Positions 1 through 10,560 of a stretch of 64,000 nt of DNA are shown here, one piece after another (position 1 is the stretch's first letter; each line of letters begins with the position of its first letter). The notes under the pieces are model-generated. The model was not told the DNA's origin. It made no database searches and saw only the letters and a program-made list of their open reading frames with translations. The position numbers and the translations under genes are program-made. This DNA is from Eumeta japonica (Eukaryota; Arthropoda; Insecta; Lepidoptera; Psychidae), in NCBI GenBank assembly GCA_005406025.1, contig BGZK01001188.1:62001-126000 (forward strand), given 5' to 3'.

Positions 1-221
1 CATATACGGCCGTGTTTCATTGTGCATAATGAGTTATGCATTCGTTACACCACGAGCGACGTTGTTGCGATCTTATCTAACCGCAAAGGACTTTCCCGCC
101 CGCGCCACGAAGAACATGTGAAAGTGTGCCGAATATATTTTGCGTGTCCAGTGCGGGCGGTGACGCGCGCCGTGCGGGCCCACCGCGGCCGTCTCCCGTT
201 ATCGGAACGATGTCGTATTGA
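1..221. other. GC-richer unique flank left of the foldback element
   Basis: This stretch is clearly richer in G and C than most of the window, with CpG-dense runs around 100-200. A 74-codon open frame covers 22-246 on the plus strand but runs into the transposon end at 231 and looks like no family I know. After removal of the element the flank would join position 3454 directly. No gene is supported. Confidence 0.4.
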
Positions 222-230
222 CGATTTCGT
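222..230. repeat. Left 9-bp target-site duplication
   Basis: CGATTTCGT lies immediately before the left inverted repeat and recurs exactly at 3445-3453, immediately after the right one. Confidence 0.8.
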
Positions 231-484
231 ATCTCTATCAGGTTAGCAAGGCAAAATCAGCAGAATTGAAAAAAAATAATTCGCCATTTTGTGGCTAATT
301 TGTTGCTAATTAGTTGCCAATATGACGATTTTTTTGCTCGGGCCCATTCCGAGAAATCGCATATACTGCTCCCTCATCAAATTGCATGCTTCGCCGTTGA
401 CCATCACAGTATATTTTGTTTCTGATTTGTTGCTGTAAATATAAAGAACGAAAAAAAAAAAATTTTTCCATTTCTTCTTATAAT
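231..484. repeat. Left terminal inverted repeat of the foldback element
   Basis: About 254 bp of non-tandem sequence pair with 3185-3444 read in reverse complement. It includes several TTTGTTGC/GCAACAAA motifs, which recur in the array, and an A12 tract at about 449-460. The match ends where the first 151-bp unit begins. Confidence 0.8.
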
Positions 485-2150
485 GCTATCTTGAAACCGA
501 TTTTTATCCCAATCATAAGGACACTGAATTTGTTGCTGACTAGCATAGTACTCAGGCATGCCTAAATAACCAGCAACAAAATAATCGGTAGTGATTGGCC
601 GATAATTTTAATTTTTTTATAAATTATTGCTCCATGCTATCTTGAAACCGATTTTCGTCCCAATCACAAGGACGCTGAATTTGTTGCTGACTGGCAGAGT
701 ACTCAGGCATGCCTAAATAACCAGCAACAAAATAATCGGTAGTGATTGGCCGATAATTTTAATTTTTTTATAAATTATTGCTCCATGCTATCTTGAAACC
801 GATTTTTGTCCCAATCACAAGGACACTGAATTTGTTGCTGACTGGCAGAGTACTCAGGCATGCCTAAATAACCAGCAACAAAATAATCGGTAGTGATTGG
901 CCGATAATTTTAATTTTTTTATAAATTATTGCTCCATGCTATCTTGAAACCGATTTTTGTCCCAATCACAAGGACACTGAATTTGTTGCTGACTGGCAGA
1001 GTACTCAGGCATGCCTAAATAACCAGCAACAAAATAATCGGTAGTGATTGGCCGATAATTTTAATTTTTTTATAAATTATTGCTCCATGCTATCTTGAAA
1101 CCGATTTTTGTCCCAATCACAAGGACACTGAATTTGTTGCTGACTGGCAGAGTACTCAGGCATGCCTAAATAACCAGCAACAAAATAATCGGTAGTGATT
1201 GGCCGATAATTTTAATTTTTTTATAAATTATTGCTCCATGCTATCTTGAAACCGATTTTCGTCCCAATCACAAGGACGCTGAATTTGTTGCTGACTGGCA
1301 GAGTACTCAGGCATGCCTAAATAACCAGCAACAAAATAATCGGTAGTGATTGGCCGATAATTTTAATTTTTTTATAAATTATTGCTCCATGCTATCTTGA
1401 AACCGATTTTCGTCCCAATCACAAGGACGCTGAATTTGTTGCTGACTGGCAGAGTACTCAGGCATGCCTAAATAACCAGCAACAAAATAATCGGTAGTGA
1501 TTGGCCGATAATTTTAATTTTTTTATAAATTATTGCTCCATGCTATCTTGAAACCGATTTTTGTCCCAATCAGGGGACACTGAATTTGTTGCTGACTGGC
1601 AGAGTACTCAGGCATGCCTAAATAACCAGCAACAAAATAATCGGTAGTGATTGGCCGATAATTTTAATTTTTTTATAAATTATTGCTCCATGCTATCTTG
1701 AAACCGATTTTTGTCCCAATCACAAGGACGCTAAATTTGTTGCTGACTGGCAGAGTACTCAGGCATGCCTAAATAACCAGCAACAAAATAATCGGTAGTG
1801 ATTGGCCGATAATTTAAATTTTTTTATAAATTATTGCTCCATGCTATCTTGAAACCGATTTTTGTCCCAATCACAAGGACGCTAAATTTGTTGCCGATCG
1901 GCAGAGTACTCAGGCATGCCTGAATAACCAGCAACAAAATAATCGGTAGTCATTGGCCGATAATTTTAATTTTTTTATAAATTATTGCTCCATGCTATCT
2001 TGAAACCGATTTTCGTCCCAATCACAAGGACGCTGAATTTGTTGCTGACTGTCGAGTACTCAGGCATGCCTAAATAACCAGCAACAAAATAATCGGTAGT
2101 GATTGGCCGATAATTTTAATTTTTATTTATTGCTCCATGCTATCTTGAAA
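485..2150. repeat. Left-arm tandem array, 151-bp unit, about 11 copies
   Basis: The landmark GCTATCTTGAAACC occurs at 485, 636, 787 and onward every 151 bp, with one 150-bp and one 145-bp spacing near the end. Copies differ by only a few bases, for example GGACACTGAA against GGACGCTGAA. Each unit contains TTTGTTGCTG and its inverse CAGCAACAAA about 34 bp apart around the palindrome GGCATGCC, so each unit could fold by itself. Confidence 0.9.
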
Positions 2151-3184
2151 CCGATTTTGAAACCGAAACCGAAGGCAATTTATAAAAATTAAAATTATCG
2201 GCCAATGACGACCATTTTGTTGCTGATTCAGGCATGCCTGAGTACTGATCGCAACAAATTTGGCGTCGCGTGATGAACATAAATTCAACAAATAAAAATT
2301 ATCGGTAATTACCGATTATTTTGTTGCTTACCCAGGCATGCCTCTGCCAGTCGCAACAAATTTAGCGTCCTTGATGCAAAAAAATCGGTTTCAAACGGCA
2401 ATAATTTATAAAAATTATCGGCCAATCTACCGATTATTTTGTTGCTGGTTATTTAGGCATGCCTGAGTACTCTGCCAGTCAGCAACAATTGATACTTGAT
2501 GATTGAACAAAATCGGTTTCAAGATAGCATGGAGCAATAATTTATAAAAATTAAAATTATCGGCAATCACTACCGATTATTTTGTTGCTGGTTATTCAGG
2601 CATGCTGAGTACTCTGCCGATCGGCAACAAATTTAGGTCTGTGATTGGGAAAATCGGTTTCAAAAGCAATAATTTATAAAAAAATTATCGGCCAATCACT
2701 ACCGATTATTTTGTTGCTGGTTATTCAGGCATGCCAACGTGCTCTGCGTCATTTGGTTTGGGTCGGCAAGATAGCATGGAGCAATAATTTATAATCATAC
2801 CATTTTATTTTGGCTGGTTATTCAGGCATGCCTGAGTACCTGCCGATCGGCAACAAATTTAGCATCTTGTGATTGGGTTGAATCGGTTTCAAGATGGCAT
2901 GGAGCAATAATTTATAAAAAATTAAAATATCGGCCAATCACTACCGATTATTTTGTTGCTGGTTATTAGGCATGCCTGAGTACTCCTGCCAAATCATAAA
3001 AATTAAATCCTTAATTCGAAAGATTTCATTAGGCATGCCTGGTACTATAATTTTAACAAATTAAAATTGTTGGAACAGCTTTTTGTTGCTGGCAATTTAC
3101 ATGCCTGATTACTATGCCAGTCGCAACAAATTCAGTGTCTATGATTGGGATAAAAATCGGTTTCAAGATAGCATTATAAGAAGA
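2151..3184. repeat. Right-arm degraded array, 151-bp units in inverse orientation
   Basis: Reverse-complement units, for example ATCGGTTTCAAGATAGCATG near 2510, recur about six or seven times with many small deletions and some missing segments. This arm is about 0.6 kb shorter than the left one and far more divergent. The turning point between the arms is near 2150-2200, where CCGATTTTGAAACCG is repeated in a scrambled way. Confidence 0.8.
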
Positions 3185-3444
3185 AATGGAAAAAAATTTT
3201 TTTTTTTCTTTATTTACAGCAACAAATTAGAAACAAAATATCTGTGATGGTTAACGGCGAAGCATGCAATTTGATGAGTTACGCTGCTACCTTGATATCA
3301 AGGGAGCAGTATATGCGATTTTTCGGAATGGGCTCGAACAAAAAAATCGTCATATTGGCAACTAATTAGCAACAAATTAGCTACAAAATGGCGAATTATT
3401 TTTTTTCAATTCTGCTGATTTTGCCTTGCTAACCTGATAGACAT
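3185..3444. repeat. Right terminal inverted repeat with a 24-bp insertion
   Basis: It pairs with 231-484. Relative to that arm it carries 24 extra bases at 3279-3302, between TTTGATGAG and GGAGCAGTATATGCG, which are adjacent (in reverse complement) in the left arm. Confidence 0.8.
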
Positions 3445-3453
3445 CGATTTCGT
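3445..3453. repeat. Right 9-bp target-site duplication
   Basis: CGATTTCGT follows the right inverted repeat and equals 222-230. Removing the element plus one copy would rebuild one plausible empty site. Confidence 0.8.
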
Positions 3454-5084
3454 TGGTCGAGTGAAGGTGTGCCTACCCGCGCATATTTTATCATTAATTC
3501 GTTCTTCGAGTATATTTTAACTCTTTTTATGGGAAGGAGTTGAGAAATTTGTGACGATATCTAGAATCCATTGAATCGCATATTAAAAATGCTCTGGTGG
3601 TAGTTTACACGAAAATTATAATAGATTAATTATTGTTATATTTTCACTTCGTACTGCGCGTTACTCCAGGATACGTGTTGTTATTCTAGTTGATTCCGTA
3701 CAGTGAAGTTCAAAACCAATAACTATTTATGTAAGAATCTACTAGCCAATCAAAAAAAAAAAAAAATTACCGGTCGACCCTGCAGGCCGTCCCTAAAACA
3801 TCCTATTATTTATGATATATATATAACTGTTCACAAATTTTTCAACTTTTTGAGTTTGACCATCTCGATTTATTTAAATAACGCAATATTTTTAATTTTA
3901 CGATCTCTATCGGACGTATTCGATTTTCATCTGATTTTCGCAATTTGGCGCTGTTTTTCGAGCAAAGAAAGTTAACTGATACCTAATATCAATCCACTAA
4001 GGACGTCAAAGTCATTTAAAAAGAAATACTATTTTGCAAATTTTTCATTAACGAATCAACCAGTTTTTATACAGTTTTAGACAATCGACATTGTTTTCTA
4101 CGCTAAACAGCTGGTTAGATTTTGAAATTTATCGGTAGAGTAGTTCAAAAAAAAAAAAAGTAAAAAAAACCCTGAAATATTTTTCTTTAACGATATCTCT
4201 TGAACAGTACAACCGATTTTTATGTTATATACGGCACTCGATGTATCTGTTTGGGTTAGCATCGATCGGTATAGTATTCTAAAAATTATTGCAAAAAACA
4301 TTTTTCTGAATATTTAATTTTTGAGATTGCTGAAAATCTACTGGGCGAAATCGGTTAGTTTTCATTATGTCTAAGCCGAGTAGACTACTTTCGAATGCAG
4401 CAAATCACATTTCGATCGGTTTAATCTGTTCAAAAGTTATAAAAGGCTTGCATACACATACACCATATAAACACCACACACAACACAATACAGACATTAT
4501 TTGGAAAATGTTCAAAATATATTATTCCTAAAACCCTAAAACGTCAATATTTGATGAAAACTCGATTACTTAAAAATCGGACGGAAATTTAATTTATTTT
4601 ATATTAAGAATCATTGATTACATTAATAATTATTGACATTGATTTCCCAATTTGTGAAGTTTATTTTTTTCATTAAATAGGTACCTAACATAAATGTATT
4701 GATATCGAAATCAGTGAAATCGACAACCATTTTTGACTTGCCAGTTTTAGAGTGCCAAAAACTAACAAACTATGTACGCACACATAAACATACTTTAAAC
4801 AGGTTACCCTCACTGGCGTCGCGCAAAAGTAATAGTATTATCTTTGTGTACTTAATTAATGTTTCAATTAAATACTATAACGTGAGCGACCATTATTTTT
4901 TTCTGTATATAATGCCTCCTTAGGCAATTATATCAGAAAAATTAATGCTCGATTTTCTTAATTCTTTAATCAACGTATTCCAATTTGAACACGTTCTATG
5001 TAACACGCTATATTGTAATGACTTATTTTATGTCATTTATCACGTGGCATTCTTGTTTTAAATACGCCGCCGCGTGACGGCTGA
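3454..5084. other. AT-rich sequence, no gene recognised
   Basis: Only short chance frames are present (3703-3975 plus, 4098-4301 minus, 4699-4923 plus), rich in Phe, Ile, Lys and Asn as expected from AT-rich noncoding DNA. A CA-rich stretch lies near 4450-4490. Confidence 0.5.
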
Positions 5085-5475
5085 TACCTACACCTGCGAG
5101 TTTTAGGGTTCCGAAGTCAAAATAGCAAAAAAAACCCTTATAGTTTCGTCATGTTTGTTGTATGTCCATATGCTACAGGTATTTACTTAAAAATTACAAG
5201 AAGTGTATATTAATGAGATTTGTAGTATAAGCGTCTTGTGTAAGCCGCTACTTAGTTTAGTAGTTTAATAATAAAAATTATTGGTTCTAGGAGGGTCATT
5301 CCATAGATAAGCTGAATATATATTTTTTCAGCAAACATCAACTTGTGGCACATTTTTCGACAATTATTTTAAAAACGTTTTAAAGTTTCTAAACAATTTT
5401 TTTGTTTAATTGAATATTTTCGGAGATAATCGCTCCGAAAATAGCATAAATTGTATCACCCCCCTATTATTTTCA
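5085..5475 (-). repeat. Interspersed repeat copy A (same family as 33720-34095)
   Basis: Read in reverse complement this stretch follows 33720-34095: the string CTATAAGGGTT with CATGACGAAA, the TCGGAGATAA/CGCTCC block, CATCAACTTGTG with CAGCAAAC, and the GGGTCATTCCATA block. The two copies are in opposite orientation about 28 kb apart. I recognise the GACGAAACTATAAGGGTTC string as common in lepidopteran genomes but cannot name its element. Confidence 0.6.
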
Positions 5476-6227
5476 AACCATATGTTAAAAAATTACAAAA
5501 GTAACGATTAATAAATATTTCAAGACAATTATTTTCAAGGTGATTAAGAGTCTCATAGTCGACATACCTACTTGTTTCTCTAGTTATAACCGATAAAAGT
5601 GCTTTGAACTACTGTGTACGGGAAACATGAAAAACAGTTGAAATGCCATCATGAACGTGAGAAAATGATACCCAAAACAAACAATTTTTATGTGATTATT
5701 ATTACATATAAAAATAAAAAACTTTGAGTTTGGTTGCTTTGGTTTTAAAAGTATATTTTTATGTATATTTTGGTTTTAAAAGTATATTTTATAGATATAA
5801 AATTAACTTGATTTATTCATCTCTTGTAAATGTTGATATTTTGATGCACGTCAATTTCATAGTCTTTCTTTTTCAAATTTCTAAATCGTCGCATCTTTAT
5901 CGTAAGTTTTTAATATCTACCTCTCTGATAATATTTAATGCAACGTTTATTATTTGCATATTGGTTTAAGTTATAATGCGTCTGACGAGTTCCACAAGTA
6001 AAGGACGTCTTTGTATAATCCTAATAATCACTTGGACTTTTCTTCCGTTAATTACTTTCTCTTCACCACCTCCCAAAGTTTAACGATTCACCACCTCTGC
6101 ATATGGTTCGCGACTATGTCTGGTTCGTTCGGCGTTCGCTGCGCTGGCTACACGTGTGGTAGGAGCAAACCAAGTCCGCTGCGCAAGCGAGCGAGCACGC
6201 CGAATCAATGATAATAATAAATTGTTC
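5476..6227. other. AT-rich sequence with a short GC-rich patch
   Basis: No gene is recognised. A GC-rich patch at about 6110-6210 includes GCGTTCGCTGCGCTGG and a CACGTG E-box. The 66-codon plus frame there resembles nothing I know. A direct duplication of TTGGTTTTAAAAGTATATTTT occurs near 5733-5790. Confidence 0.4.
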
Positions 6228-6300
6228 GGCGGTTAGGCGTATAGACTGTCAGATATCGTTTGGTATAGAGCCAAATCCGTGGTTCGATCAGACCAGGCCC
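6228..6300 (+). repeat. Possible tRNA-derived SINE head
   Basis: GGTTCGATC at about 6281 matches the start of the RNA polymerase III B box, and about 45 bp upstream GCGGTTAGGCGTAT could be a degenerate A box. No full tRNA cloverleaf can be drawn, so a SINE fragment is likelier than a tRNA gene. A chance match is possible. Confidence 0.3.
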
Positions 6301-7349
6301 GATCTCTGTTACAGCTCTTAATAAGCATCGCTTCGTATTGGTGCCTCCTTTTTATTTCGTACGAAAGTACGCATTTTTGAGCCGCTGTAATTGGTTTGAT
6401 TATTTTGCACGTTAACAATAATACATACATTTCCTCTAAAAACTTAATCGTATTTTTTTCCACGAAAGTACTATTTTATTCACTCATTTCCTCTGCTTGA
6501 AATCATCAATCTAAATAATGTACATAAGTCTTAGGACTCAGATTTAAAATTTTATTTCCTAATAAAAAGTGCGATTGATTAATGAGAAACTACTTTTTTT
6601 ATAAAATAACATATAAAGTATTTACTTTATAGTGCACAAAACGAAAAATGAAAATATGCTATCGAAACAGAAAATGTTGTATACCTAATAACTGTTCTAA
6701 CTAAATGCAATAAACCAAATATTTACTTTCTTTCTTGATTTCTTTTAGAAATTTATAATGGGCATATAATGTAAAACATTTTCTTCGATTTAAGAAAAAG
6801 CATTGGAAAATGACAGTGGCTATTCAGTTTAATTTCATTTGCCAATTGAAATTGTATGAAAATTTGACCCGAAGCCTTTTTTACCTTCTTATTTGCCTAA
6901 ACAAGTAAGAGTTGTAACATATTGTTATTTAAAACATTTTTTTAATTATGAAATAATTGTAACTTTATAATTCATCTAGCTGCACTACATGTGGGTTAAG
7001 CCAGGCAATAATCGACGATAAATCGAATCTATTATCATTCTAGGATATTTACATTCTTAGTTGGAGTGTGACTACTGAATTGTTCTATTCTAAAAAAATA
7101 TCAAGAAAATTGATTACTTCTAGAAACTTTTTCCTTAGACTTCCACCATAATGATGTTTATATACAGTCGCGTAAGAAAAATACTTTTAGTATCGAAAAA
7201 AAATGAACTAAATCCAGTATCACTCGTAATGTTTATTGCTTATTATCGTGAGGAAATTGTAAGTGTTCGACCGACGTCCCACTCGACTCAGAGGGTGTGA
7301 TCAAAATCAAAAGATGTTTCATAATTTTCTTGCCTCATTATTTTCCTTA
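6301..7349. other. AT-rich sequence, no gene recognised
   Basis: Only short frames occur (76 codons minus at 6233-6463). Nothing resembling a conserved protein or RNA was seen. Confidence 0.4.
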
Positions 7350-7810
7350 GTTCGTTTCAGCCATTATGCAGATCCACTACTGAACATAAGTATGTCCCTT
7401 CTAGATTACCACGACTTACGATCCTAAGATACCTATAACTAAGGTGGTCCGCGACATCTAGGTTCATTTCGTGGTCGCCACTCGAGAATCTTTTTTTCCC
7501 TGGCAGTTACCAGTTCTACGTACGACGTGGCCTGCTCATTGCCAGTCCAACTTGCTGATTTTGAGTTATGTTGGTTAGTCTTGTTCCTCTGCTGATTTCC
7601 TTGTTTCGAATTTTATCTCGTTGCGCCTTGATTATTTTGCAGTAACTCGAGCATGGCTTTTTTCATTGCACGTCGAGTGATTTCTAGTTTGTTTATAAGA
7701 CTAAACAGTAAGGGGCCATGTCTGGTATCCGCATGTCGTCACTGGCAACACGCACTGTTCAAAGATTTTCCTTTAGACACAGGTATATTGGTCTTGGAAG
7801 ATGCCTCGTA
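7350..7810 (-). pseudogene. RTE/BovB-like LINE reverse transcriptase C-terminal relic
   Basis: On the minus strand, reading from about 7690 down to 7440, fragments in shifting frames give LEITRRAMKKAMLE, then DKIRNKEI, then a block resembling the LKWxWAGHVAR motif (ISKLDWQ, AGHVVR), then KKILEWRPRN and RCRGPP. This order matches the C-terminal segment of RTE/BovB-type non-LTR retrotransposon ORFs common in insects. At least three frameshifts or stops separate the blocks, so it is dead. The rest of the ORF is missing, which fits 5' truncation. The LINE call is fairly firm; the exact clade is not. Confidence 0.65.
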
Positions 7811-8948
7811 ATTTTTCGAACCAAACTGGTTGACTATCTTGTTATATAAACAACAAATGCTGAATCCTCGTTATATATGATTTCAATTTGCTATTATAAT
7901 TATTATAATAAGTGCTAATCATAATTTTCATTGGTTCGTTAGTAATTTTAATTGACATCAACCTTCAATATTTAAAATGAAATATTTTATTTCTCATTGA
8001 CAACAATTACTTAAAATGAAATAATTTTCATCATCATCATCATAATCATCATCATCATCACTGGACCTTCAGACAGTCGCAATGACTGAAAGGGACAAGT
8101 CCCGATACACCGAAGGGAGCGTAATTATAAGGGGGAATGCAGGTTCTAGTCTGGATTAGGAGTGACAGCAGTGTAAAACCTGCCAGTATTCATGCAACCT
8201 TTAGCTAGAAACTGGTTTACTTAAAATGAAACAATTTATTAGGATTTTTTTTTGTTTACGAAAACTTAATACGAAATAGATTGTAAGTATTTAATTTCTA
8301 CTTAAATGTATTCGTAGAATTCCTTATTTCATAGTAATATCTACAATTATTATTTGGTTGTTGTTTTATACGTTAAATTAGTCGTAGGTACATGACTATT
8401 TTACTAATAATTTCATTGACAAGAAATAAACTATTTTACAAAACTGAGAAACTGAAACTGTCGTATCAATACAAAGAGTGTGTAAAATGAAATTAGATAC
8501 TTTTTTTTCTCAATAATTTGATACTGGCAAGTTATACACCATTGTTAATACTGGTTATAAGTAATAAATTTAAAAATGGAACATATGAATTCATATATAT
8601 ATTTTTAATGATTAATTTTTAGACAATCGACCTAATCGATTCATTCGCAAATGAACCGACACAAACAAAATGTCGCCGTGCGTGAAGCACATACAAACAA
8701 ATGGTTAAACCACGGTTTGTTTTATAAGACCGGTCATATTGATTACCTGGTGCTGGAAAATCAAAAAACCGTAGATTCTGAGTAGTATGTGATAAGTTTG
8801 TGCCCCAGCAGTATTATTAACTTGGCGTGACTAGCGACTCAAGTGGTTTAAGTGCATGATAAAGTTTGTATATGCCCAGGGTGAATACTTTGAAGAGATA
8901 GTTATTAGTAATAAATATTATAAATTTTGAACATCTAGATGATCGGCT
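7811..8948. other. AT-rich sequence with an ATC microsatellite
   Basis: No gene is recognised. A block at about 8060-8215 (GACAGTCGCAATGACTGAAA and following) is richer in G and C than its surroundings and sits just after the microsatellite, so it may be a retroelement tail. I could not identify it. Confidence 0.4.
8029..8061 (+). repeat. (ATC)n microsatellite
   Basis: A run of ATC/TCA triplets with one interruption (CATAATCATC). Such tails often mark the 3' end of a LINE or SINE. Confidence 0.8.
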
Positions 8949-9590
8949 AAAAAGTATTTTCGTATTTTATATACAAATTTAAAATAATTTTTCATCATAT
9001 TTTATTTACATTTAAATATATGTAATATGCCATTTTGTTCAACAACTTGTTGCTATTTTGTGGTTATTGATAGAAATTCTGGAAATACTGATAAAAAACT
9101 GCGACAAGTAGTTTTGACAGTCCTCTTCTGATATAAACCTAAGATTACTTAAATAATTCTGAAGAGACGGAAACAGGTGAAAATCTGACGGTGCAAGGCC
9201 AAACTCTCAACATTTACTGAGTAGCCAAAGACGTGTGTGATCTGGCATTATCATAGTGAAAAATCGCACTCTTTTTGTTGATCAATTTGGGCCGTTTTTT
9301 TACTATTTATTGCTTGAGTCTCATCAGACGTTGGTAGTAGAGATCTAAATTTAATGGTTTTGCCTGGCGGTAAAGGCTCATAAGGAATAATGTCATTCCA
9401 ATCTCACCGTAAACATAGCATCAACGTATTGTGATTTAATCTGGGTTTTGCTGTAGCTGCCTTTTGACCATGAAATTTATCGCAAGTTTTTGTCGTAGGT
9501 AATACAATTTTTATCTCCAGCGATCAATTTTCAAAAACGGTTCGGTTTTATTTCGTTTCAATAGATATTCGCAAGTAAGTACAGTAGTCA
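8949..9590 (-). mobile_element. Truncated mariner copy, same family as 18146-19412
   Basis: The stretch CGTATTTTATATACAAATTT followed by TTTTTCATCATATTTTATTT matches the left end of the mariner at 18146 nearly base for base, and the following 600 bp track it in the same order (CTGCGACAAG, CAGTCCTC, GAGACGGAAACAGG, GGTGCAAGG, AAACGGTTCG). The outermost end bases are damaged and the homology stops near 9590, so the half coding for the transposase N-terminus is lost. It also lacks a block the other copy has (GGCTATATGGTGGATGC). Strand is that of the transposase. Confidence 0.75.
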
Positions 9591-9659
9591 GGGAAGCTTC
9601 CTAGGACTTCAAAACGTTGAGATCTGATGAAAACTCTATTTTCGAAAAACGGGGTAAAA

Positions 9660-9770
9660 CTATCCAAATCAAACCTTAGGCTTCAATATATTATCCTAAG
9701 TTATAAGAAGAAATGATATTTTAAGTTATAATATTTTATGTTGTTATAAATAAATTTCAGCACTGACCAT
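9660..9770 (+). repeat. Direct repeat unit, copy 1
   Basis: About 95 bp (GGCTTCAATATATTA, CCTAAGTT, TAAGAAGAAATGATATTTTA, ATAAATTTCAG) recur at 10366-10458. Copy 1 has about 14 extra bases (AATATTTTATGTTG region). Confidence 0.8.
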
Positions 9771-10231
9771 TGTACTTGGCACCCATTTAGATCTCACTTT
9801 TGTCGTTAAAGTCAACAACCAAAGCATATAATATTGAACTTTGCTCTCTTTTCACATTACTTTTTTTTTGTACAGAAATTATCAGTAGGTGCTTACTTTA
9901 TTCATAATAAAATTAATACATACCTAATGTTTTTTGTTAGACTACTGTCTTTTCTTACGTTTACTGGGTATAATTGTCCTTTTTTTGTTATTCACTATAT
10001 TTTCTTGTATCTTTGAAATGTTAGGGGCAAATTCCCCATTCCGTATCCGGAATTTTTCACGCGTTTTCTATTTATACTTAATTTGGCCAAGTCAGGGTGT
10101 TATAACGTGCGCAGGCGGTTGTACTTTACAATAGAGCTCTCTTGTGCCTTGATTTGAGTTTGATCTAAATTGAGAAGATTACTTCATATAAGGTTTTAAC
10201 TCTGGAAAATCTAACGTAAGTTTACTAAATA
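9771..10231. other. AT-rich spacer, no gene recognised
   Basis: Two overlapping 60-66 codon plus frames (9834-10016, 9934-10134) are hydrophobic and Phe-rich but show no family features. Confidence 0.35.
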
Positions 10232-10560
10232 TAGAGGAGCCTATGTCGAGAAGAGCGCTGTCAAGGCTAAGAGGTCTTGACAGCTAAATTTTTGGAAGAA
10301 TAAAATAAAAATTTACAGCTTTAGAATTTGCTAAAGCTGTAATAACGATAATTCGTATATGAAAACTAGCCAAGTTAAACCTTGGGCTTCAATATATTAC
10401 CCTAAGTTGTAAGAAGAAATGATATTTTAAGTTGTTATAAATAAATTTCAGGACTGAAATAGCCTTCGAAGTTCTAAAACTGTTAGTTCTTATTTTATTC
10501 TTCCGAAAATTTGGCTTGCTAGTAGAAAGTAGATATAGCTGAACATAGGGCTCTTCCTAA
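10232..10560. mobile_element. Small inverted-repeat (MITE-like) element
   Basis: The left arm (GGAGCCTATGT, then TTTTTGGAAGAATAAAATAA, then CAGCTTTAGAA) pairs in the same order with the reverse complement of the right arm (AGAGCCCTATGTTC, then TTTTCGGAAGAATAAAATAA, then CAGTTTTAGAA). The arms are imperfect. The middle contains copy 2 of the repeat at 9660-9770 and a local hairpin, ACAGCTTTAGAATTTGCTAAAGCTGT. No coding sequence. The ends are not precise and no target duplication was found. Confidence 0.55.
10366..10458 (+). repeat. Direct repeat unit, copy 2 (inside the MITE-like element)
   Basis: Same sequence as 9660-9770 with a short internal deletion. Its place between inverted arms suggests either that the 9660 copy is a remnant of a second such element or that the module was captured. 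Confidence 0.75.

Larger units (their letters stand above)
231..3444. mobile_element. Foldback-type DNA element (long inverted repeats, tandem 151-bp arrays)
   Basis: Seen directly: the first 17 bases, ATCTCTATCAGGTTAGC, reappear as a reverse complement at the right end with one mismatch, and the match continues inward for about 255 bp. Inside lie two opposed arrays of a 151-bp unit: near-identical copies in the left arm and degraded copies in inverse orientation in the right arm, meeting near 2150-2200. The 9-bp sequence CGATTTCGT flanks both ends, which fits a target-site duplication. No transposase frame is present, so the copy is non-autonomous. Long inverted repeats made of internal tandem repeats with 9-bp duplications are the known architecture of Drosophila FB elements; Mutator-like elements also make 9-11 bp duplications, so the superfamily is not settled. 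The two arms differ in length (about 1.67 kb against 1.0 kb). Confidence 0.88.

Noticed and set aside
100..118. kappaB-like GGACTTTCCC and nearby Runt-like AACCGCA
   Set aside because: Short motifs without a promoter context; expected by chance.
22..246. 74-codon plus ORF at the left edge
   Set aside because: It runs into the foldback element and has no recognisable domain; GC-rich DNA lengthens chance frames.
485..2150. CRISPR array (regular repeats)
   Set aside because: The whole 151-bp period is conserved, with no unique spacers, and the surroundings are insect chromosomal DNA.
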